Of a stretch of 64,000 nucleotides of DNA, positions 59,155-64,000 are shown one piece after another (within the stretch, counting starts at the first letter, position 1; each line of letters begins with the position of its first letter). The notes beneath the pieces were generated by a model. That model had not been told where the DNA came from. It worked only from the letters and a program-made list of their open reading frames with translations, and did not search any database. The translations under genes were made by a program, and so were the position numbers. The stretch comes from Lachnospiraceae bacterium. GTDB taxonomy: Bacteria > Bacillota > Clostridia > Lachnospirales > Lachnospiraceae. The stretch lies in assembly GCA_910575605.1 (NCBI GenBank), contig CAJTEW010000002.1:202990-266989 (forward strand), given 5' to 3'.

Positions 59155-60046
59155 GTTTTCTTCTCCTTTTCTTTTTTATCCGCCGGAGTTTAAGGATACG
59201 GCGTGAGAGGAACGGAAGGTATTCATACAGGAGGATAAGCCGGTCCAGGGTAAAGCGGAAAGGCTTTGTAATTTCCAGAAAAAGAAAAATTAGTATCCGG
59301 TTTTTAAGCTGAATCCATCTGCTGTAAAAGCTTCTCCGAAGGAAAGGCTGTAAAGAGTGGGGAACTGAGAAAGTAAGAGCGCATGCTTCGCCGCTTAGGT
59401 AAAATTCGGACCGATGGTATCCAGCCTCCATAAGTCCTCCTGCAAATGCCTCACACATTCCGACAGACGGAAATGCAATAGTAATCTTCATGGCGAGGTT
59501 TTCTGGTTCTGTGTACTTTCCTGTACAGAAGCTTGTAAGCCACCAATGCTTTTCGCACAGACGGCTTACGGGAAGTCCATCTCTTAGGAGAGTGACAGAG
59601 AAAACAGGTATTTCTTCTCCGGAAACAGTCTCAAAAAGTGTACTTTTACGTTCACTTTCGGTAAGGATACAATCAGCCTTGTAGCAGCCAATTTCACACC
59701 CGGTTGTAATTCCGTACTGTCCTTTCCAAAATTCTACAAGCCAGGTTACGCCGTTATAGTCAAAATAGATTGGCTCACAGTCAAAAATCATGTGAAAGAT
59801 AGGGGCCTGGCTGTCATAGAAGGCGCAGTAGCCGCATTCCTTCTGCCAGGCATCTATTTCTGAGGTGAAAACGTCTTGGGAAAGCTTGTATCTGAAGCCT
59901 AAGGGTACGCTTATCTGATTGATACGCGCAAGCTTTTCCTGAACGGACATGGCACAGACCTTGCGGATGGCAAGGAACTTGCGGATATACAGGAATAAGA
60001 ATATGATAAAGAAAAAAAGTATAATAAAACATATATATCGGTTCAT
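59144..60046 (-). CDS. membrane-anchored DUF4474 protein
   Basis: A 300-residue protein with an N-terminal membrane helix (residues 4-25) and a very basic C-terminus (RRIKKKRRRKHEC). The centre has PLGFRYKLSQDVFTSEIDAW, IFDCEPIYFDYNGVTWLVEF and WKGQYGITTGCEIGCYKADC, the DUF4474 pattern. Family function unknown. Its stop overlaps the phosphoesterase start, which suggests a joint job at the membrane. Confidence 0.82.
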   Translation of the reverse strand: MNRYICFIILFFFIIFLFLYIRKFLAIRKVCAMSVQEKLARINQISVPLGFRYKLSQDVFTSEIDAWQKECGYCAFYDSQAPIFHMIFDCEPIYFDYNGVTWLVEFWKGQYGITTGCEIGCYKADCILTESERKSTLFETVSGEEIPVFSVTLLRDGLPVSRLCEKHWWLTSFCTGKYTEPENLAMKITIAFPSVGMCEAFAGGLMEAGYHRSEFYLSGEACALTFSVPHSLQPFLRRSFYSRWIQLKNRILIFLFLEITKPFRFTLDRLILLYEYLPFLSRRILKLRRIKKKRRRKHEC

Positions 60047-60332
60047 GAAAACATCCTTATTATAGATTAATAATGTTATTGTAGTTTATGCAAAGGAGGA
60101 TATGGGAGTGAAAAGACAAGAGTTTAGAAAATAATGTATAGTAATTGACTAAAAGCCTGCGTAAAATATATGAAAAAGCATTCAGCAGTTGAAGTGTTTG
60201 ATAGTTCTGCGATATAATAAGAGCAGCATTTGTCGCGCTGGCCTCTTTTGTATGGGTGAATAACATCTTAGCTGCAGAAGGGTATTTAAATAAAAAAAGA
60301 AAAAATGCAAATAATAAAGGAGGAAGAAAGAA

Positions 60333-61004
60333 ATGGCAAATATATTTGATATTCTCGGCCCAGTTATGGTAGGGCCGTCCAGCTCTCATACAGCGGGAGC
60401 GGTTCGAATCGGTCTGATTGCAAGGCAGCTTTTCGGAAGACAGCCGGATAAAGCGGAAGTCTATCTGCACGGCTCATTTGCGGCTACGGGAAAAGGACAT
60501 GGAACGGATAAGGCTCTGGTTGCCGGACTTCTGGGGATGAAGCCGGATGACCTTCGGATTCCAGAAAGCTTTGATGTTGCAAAGGAAATGGGGATGGAAT
60601 TCGTAATCGAGCCAAAGGAGCTTCGGGATGCACATCCTAACACAGCGAAAATTATTATGGAGGCAAAGGACGGAAAGCGGCTGGAGATTCAGGCATTTTC
60701 CATCGGAGGCGGAAGAATCCGTGTGAGCATGTTAGATGGAATGGAAGTAAATTTCAGCGGCGAGACTAATACGCTTATTGTAAGGAACCAGGACCAGCCG
60801 GGATGTATTACAGATGTTTCAACTGTTTTAAATCTCTGCAGAATAAATATTGCGACTATGCAGGTGTTCCGTGCCAGGAGAGGCGGAAGTGCTGTTATGG
60901 TAGTGGAGACAGACCAGGTAGTGCCAAAGAGCGCTATTGAGATGCTTGAGGGAAGAGAAGGAATTATGAAGGTAACATTTTTAAATGTGAGTGAGAAGGA
61001 GTAA
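60333..61004 (+). CDS. sdaAB: L-serine dehydratase, beta subunit
   Basis: A 223-residue subunit of the iron-sulfur L-serine dehydratase (AAAGGAGGAAGAAAGAA before ATG). FDILGPVMVGPSSSHTAGAVR is the family start; GSFAATGKGHGTDKALVAGL follows; the C-terminal third is an ACT domain (RNQDQPGCITDVSTVLNLCR). With the alpha subunit it turns serine into pyruvate and ammonia. It may also use serine made from glycine of purine breakdown, an inference. Confidence 0.96.
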   Translation: MANIFDILGPVMVGPSSSHTAGAVRIGLIARQLFGRQPDKAEVYLHGSFAATGKGHGTDKALVAGLLGMKPDDLRIPESFDVAKEMGMEFVIEPKELRDAHPNTAKIIMEAKDGKRLEIQAFSIGGGRIRVSMLDGMEVNFSGETNTLIVRNQDQPGCITDVSTVLNLCRINIATMQVFRARRGGSAVMVVETDQVVPKSAIEMLEGREGIMKVTFLNVSEKE

Positions 61005-61008
61005 AGGT

Positions 61009-61875
61009 ATGTCATATCAGTCAATGGAAGAAGCATATGCAAGGTGTGAGAAAGACGGAATCGAGTTCTGGAAGGCGGTTCAGCTTGAGGATGCCGAGGA
61101 GCGCGACATAAAATCAGAGGATTCATGGAAGCAGATGAAGGAGATGTGGCAGGCAATGCTTAACAGCATTGATACCTATGACCCGTCGCTGATGTCAAGA
61201 AGCGGCCTTGTAGGAAAAGAAGGCGGCAGGATGGAGGAGTATCTGAAAAAAGGCGGTACGCTGTGCGGTGATTATATGGCAAAGGTCATGGCAAATGCGC
61301 TTAAGATGGGCTGCAATAACGCCTGTATGAAACGGATTGTTGCGGCTCCGACAGCGGGTGCATGCGGAGTGCTTCCTGCAGTTCTTGTAACCTATTACAG
61401 GGAGTATGATGCGCCGGAGGAAAAGATGATAGAGGCAATGTATGTGGCGGCAGGCGTGGGTCAGATTATTGCAAACCGTGCATATCTTGCCGGGGCATCT
61501 GGCGGCTGCCAGGCAGAGATTGGATCTGGATCCGGCATGGCGGCTGCGGCAATCTGTCATGTGAAGGGCGGAAATAAAGAACAGCTTGGACATGCCTGCG
61601 CGATGGCTCTTAAAAACCTGATGGGGCTGGTGTGCGACCCGGTGGGAGGGCTTGTGGAAGTGCCATGTGTGAAGAGAAATGTAGGTGGAGCGGTAAATGC
61701 TATGGCGGCCGCGGATATGGCCCTTGCAGGAATCATAAGCCAGATTCCGGTAGACCAGGTGATTGACGCTATGAAGGAAGTCGGTGACAGGATGGACGTA
61801 AGTCTTAAGGAAACAGGCGTCGGCGGCGTGGCAGGAAGCGTCAGGGCACAGGAGGTTGTGGAGAAGATATTTTAA
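61009..61875 (+). CDS. sdaAA: L-serine dehydratase, alpha subunit
   Basis: A 288-residue catalytic subunit from the ATG at 61009 (AAGGAG eight bases upstream; a GTG at 60991 overlaps the beta gene). The cluster-binding cysteines are in NACMKRIVAAPTAGACGVLP, GLVCDPVGGLVEVPCVKRN; ASGGCQAEIGSGSGMAAAA is the other hallmark. It holds the 4Fe-4S cluster that binds serine. Four bases separate it from the beta subunit. Confidence 0.96.
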   Translation: MSYQSMEEAYARCEKDGIEFWKAVQLEDAEERDIKSEDSWKQMKEMWQAMLNSIDTYDPSLMSRSGLVGKEGGRMEEYLKKGGTLCGDYMAKVMANALKMGCNNACMKRIVAAPTAGACGVLPAVLVTYYREYDAPEEKMIEAMYVAAGVGQIIANRAYLAGASGGCQAEIGSGSGMAAAAICHVKGGNKEQLGHACAMALKNLMGLVCDPVGGLVEVPCVKRNVGGAVNAMAAADMALAGIISQIPVDQVIDAMKEVGDRMDVSLKETGVGGVAGSVRAQEVVEKIF

Positions 61876-61934
61876 GTAATGCTTAGGTGGCCAAACAATA
61901 GAGGTATGATTAAAAAATCAGGAGGCTAAGGGCT

Positions 61935-62297
61935 ATGATTTTAAAAAACGTGTTATTGGTTGTAAAGGACATTGAGAGGTCACGTCGTTTTTACGAGGAC
62001 ATACTGGGACTTTCGGTTACTGCAGACCTGGGGAAAAAAGTATTGTTTGCAGGAGGTGTTGTACTGGAAGAGAGCTTCTTATGGGAAAATGCTCTGAGGC
62101 GTCCGGTTATATATGGAGGAAATGCCGCAGAGTTATACTTTGAAGATTCTGATGCTGCAGGTGTCAGTCAGAGACTCCAAGATTCTAACTATGATGTAGA
62201 ATTTTTGATGGAGGAGGGAGAGGAGCCGCTGGAGGTTCTGCGGTTTTATGATCCTGACAGGCATATAATAGAGGTGCGTGTTAATGGTCCAGTTTAA
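61935..62297 (+). CDS. VOC/glyoxalase-family protein
   Basis: A 120-residue vicinal-oxygen-chelate protein: LLVVKDIERSRRFYEDILGL at the start, an ELYFEDSDAAGV middle and RFYDPDRHIIEVR with the metal Glu at the end. Family members include lyases, isomerases and antibiotic-binding proteins, so no substrate can be given. AGGAGGCTAAGGGCT precedes the ATG. Monocistronic. Confidence 0.85.
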   Translation: MILKNVLLVVKDIERSRRFYEDILGLSVTADLGKKVLFAGGVVLEESFLWENALRRPVIYGGNAAELYFEDSDAAGVSQRLQDSNYDVEFLMEEGEEPLEVLRFYDPDRHIIEVRVNGPV

Positions 62298-62358
62298 TAC
62301 AAATAAAACAGTATTATGCAGCTTATCGCTTTAGCACGCTGGGAGTAGACAAACAGCA

Positions 62359-62402
62359 TTTCGCCACTGAACATTTGGTTTAATACTTGAACAGTGGCGG
62401 AA
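62359..62402. other. hairpin after VOC gene
   Basis: TTTCGCCACTG and CAGTGGCGGAA pair with one G-T wobble around a 22-base loop. No clear T-run on either side. It lies in the convergent gap to the deacetylase gene and could act as a weak terminator. Confidence 0.4.
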
Positions 62403-62441
62403 TTATTAATTTATAGGATTCTGAATATTCTGTGAAAATAT

Positions 62442-63245
62442 TTACAAATCATCAAGCTTTTTAAAGGTATACCCCATCTCCTCCCATTTTGTGAGCAGTT
62501 CATCAAGAATTTCTGCATTGGTGGAGGAAGTGCTGTGCAGAAGCACGACTGCTCCGGGATGTACCCTTTTAAGCAGCTTCTCAAATGCTTCTTCATGGGT
62601 CGGCTGGTCATCCTGATACCAGTCTACATATGCAAGGCTCCAGAAGAAGGTCTTGTATCCCATCTCCTGGGCCATTTTAAGATTTGCTTCGTTATATTTT
62701 CCCTGAGGAGGTCTGTAATATTTTGTCATAGGTTTTCCGGTGATTTCCTTATATTTCTGCTCCACATAATTTATTTCTTCTGTAAAGGTTTCAATGGTAG
62801 AGATCTGGGATATGTCTTTGTGATGCCATGTATGATTGCCTACAGTATGCCCTTCTGATACCATCTGCAGGATCAGCTCTTCATTTTCATCCAGATAAGT
62901 ACCTACAACGAAGAACGTGGCTGAAACGTCGTGTTTTTTTAATGCTTCAAGGATTGCAGGAGTGTTTCCGTTTTCATAGCCGGCATCAAAGGTGAGATAT
63001 AAAACTTTTTCATCGGTGTTTTCTGCATAATAGGCATTATATTGTTCCAGCTCCTCATAAGTAGCGTTGGCAGCAGGGGGCTTGCCGTCCTCCTGAAAGC
63101 TTAATCCCCAGCTGCCTTCTGCCGAGGTAGCTACAGCTTTTGGAAAGAAGTGCTCTTCTGCCCGGGCTATCCCCTGCCCCAGCAGGAAAGCCATGATAAA
63201 GATAAAAGCAGCGGATAAAATGTGCTTTCGTTTAAAAGAAAACAT
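62442..63245 (-). CDS. polysaccharide deacetylase, PdaA-type
   Basis: A 267-residue exported deacetylase. The signal peptide spans about residues 1-29 (FIFIMAFLLGQGIARAE). The NodB domain has LTFDAGYENGNT (84-95, catalytic Asp), GNHTWHH (136-142, metal His), YYRPPQGKYNE and LLHSTSS motifs. The TFDAGYENG form is typical of PdaA, which removes acetyl groups from muramic acid during spore cortex formation. That role is likely if the organism sporulates. Confidence 0.9.
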   Translation of the reverse strand: MFSFKRKHILSAAFIFIMAFLLGQGIARAEEHFFPKAVATSAEGSWGLSFQEDGKPPAANATYEELEQYNAYYAENTDEKVLYLTFDAGYENGNTPAILEALKKHDVSATFFVVGTYLDENEELILQMVSEGHTVGNHTWHHKDISQISTIETFTEEINYVEQKYKEITGKPMTKYYRPPQGKYNEANLKMAQEMGYKTFFWSLAYVDWYQDDQPTHEEAFEKLLKRVHPGAVVLLHSTSSTNAEILDELLTKWEEMGYTFKKLDDL

Positions 63246-63432
63246 AAAAATATCTCCAGTAGTGGGAATGTTAATTAAATATATGTATAAGGGTCTGGAA
63301 AAATGAAAAAGGACTAATTTGTTTCAGTATTTGGAGAATATTTTAAATTGATGCCCTTTTTAAAAGGTATATATTGTATACTAAATAGTTAATGTGTATA
63401 ATGATGCAATATAAGAAGAAGGAGATATCAAA

Positions 63433-64000
63433 ATGGAGCCACAGTTTTTTAAAGAAAACAGAAAAGCCTTTATGAGCTGCCTGGAGGATGAAAGCCTCGC
63501 TCTTTTTTTTAGTGGAAGCCCAGTAAGGAGAACAAGTGATGAAAACTACAGCTTTTTTGCAGACAGAAATTTTGTCTATCTGACCGGAATAGAGCAGAAG
63601 GAAACAATACTTATGATGGAAAAAACGGACGGGGAGGTTAAGGAAACTATTTTTCTGCTTCCGCCGGACATATACGAGGAAAGATGGTCAGGGAGAAGAA
63701 TAAAGACAGAAGAGGCGGCCGGGATTTCAGATGTCGGAAATTTTTCCACAACAGATGCCTTTGAGAAAGAATTAAAAAGGACTTTATCATCAGGAAAGAT
63801 AAAAAAGGTATATCTTGACATGGACATGGAGGGTGTTTATGTTACAGCCTCTAGTGTACAGGCTGTGTGCCATGTGCTGAAAACAGATTATTCTAAAATT
63901 CAGATATCAAGCGCCCTTCCCATTATGAAGAGACTGCGGCTTATTAAGAAGCCGTGCGAGATAGAGGCAATGGAGCATGCGCAAAGAATTACCAGAGAAG
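63433..64000 (+). CDS. Xaa-Pro aminopeptidase, N-terminal part (runs off window)
   Basis: A frame of 189 codons open to the right edge, ATG at 63433 with AGAAGGAGATATCAAA before it. FFKENRKAFMSCLEDESLALF, then RTSDENYSFFADRNFVYLTG and MKRLRLIKKPCEIEAMEHAQ match the N-terminal domain and linker of aminopeptidase P. The metal-binding catalytic domain lies beyond the window. Cleaves X-Pro dipeptide bonds in the cytosol. Confidence 0.9.
   Translation, partial: MEPQFFKENRKAFMSCLEDESLALFFSGSPVRRTSDENYSFFADRNFVYLTGIEQKETILMMEKTDGEVKETIFLLPPDIYEERWSGRRIKTEEAAGISDVGNFSTTDAFEKELKRTLSSGKIKKVYLDMDMEGVYVTASSVQAVCHVLKTDYSKIQISSALPIMKRLRLIKKPCEIEAMEHAQRITRE

Overview
The window looks like a chromosomal segment of an anaerobic, gut-type Firmicute of the Lachnospiraceae/Clostridia kind. 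Support comes from moderate-to-low GC, strong AGGAGG-type ribosome binding sites, rubrerythrin, L-serine dehydratase split into two subunits, a two-gene SufC/SufB iron-sulfur system, and families such as DUF4317, DUF4474 and DUF4867 that I associate with Lachnospiraceae. No rRNA operon and no species-defining marker is present, so the assignment stays at family level.

Region 1 (1-8465) appears to be the end of an integrative element. It holds small unrecognised genes, an XRE repressor with palindromic operators, a 58-residue ribbon-helix-helix protein, a degenerate tandem-repeat control region and two large zinc-ribbon membrane-anchored proteins (WG-repeat and YARHG). It ends at an orphan 3' fragment of a tRNA gene (T-arm plus acceptor strand) followed by that tRNA's own terminator, the usual scar of tRNA-directed integration. 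A complete tRNA-Leu(UAG) follows.

Region 2 (8.7-33.6 kb) is ordinary chromosome. It carries decayed small genes; a SufC/SufB pair and a membrane protein; an AraC-controlled sugar cluster (DUF4867, fucose-isomerase-like enzyme, xylulokinase-like kinase); and a divergent sugar-acid cluster around an IclR regulator. That cluster has a KDG-type kinase and KDPG aldolase on one side and a galactonate-dehydratase-like enzyme, an ABC importer without its ATPase and a DapA-family lyase on the other. Then come Ogt, a DUF2325 coiled-coil protein, MoaC, rubrerythrin, tRNA-Leu(CAG), a TetR-controlled hydrolase and a phosphoribosyltransferase.

Region 3 (33.6-58.2 kb) is the most interesting part: a continuous set of genes that together read as an anaerobic purine/nucleoside fermentation system with a bacterial microcompartment. 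In order: a long untranslated leader with a terminator, a cysteine hydrolase, a cyclase-family metal hydrolase, UbiX and UbiD, three BMC-domain shell proteins, two unrecognised microcompartment-linked proteins, an EutN/CcmL vertex protein and an adenine-deaminase-family amidohydrolase. These are followed by an Lrp regulator, a nucleoside-recognition-domain transporter, cyclodeaminase, formiminotransferase, formate-tetrahydrofolate ligase, a second cyclodeaminase, a folate-type ECF S-component, a GntR regulator, a complete BMP-type nucleoside ABC importer, a nucleoside phosphorylase, an MtnA-like isomerase, ribokinase and a truncated rbsD. The enzyme set fits the classical clostridial route xanthine -> ureidoimidazole carboxylate -> aminoimidazole carboxylate -> aminoimidazole -> formiminoglycine -> glycine + formate + ATP. 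The gene-to-step assignments are inference.

Region 4 (58.2-64 kb) is housekeeping: metallophosphoesterase, DUF4474 protein, SdaAB/SdaAA, a VOC protein, a polysaccharide deacetylase and the start of an Xaa-Pro aminopeptidase cut by the window edge.
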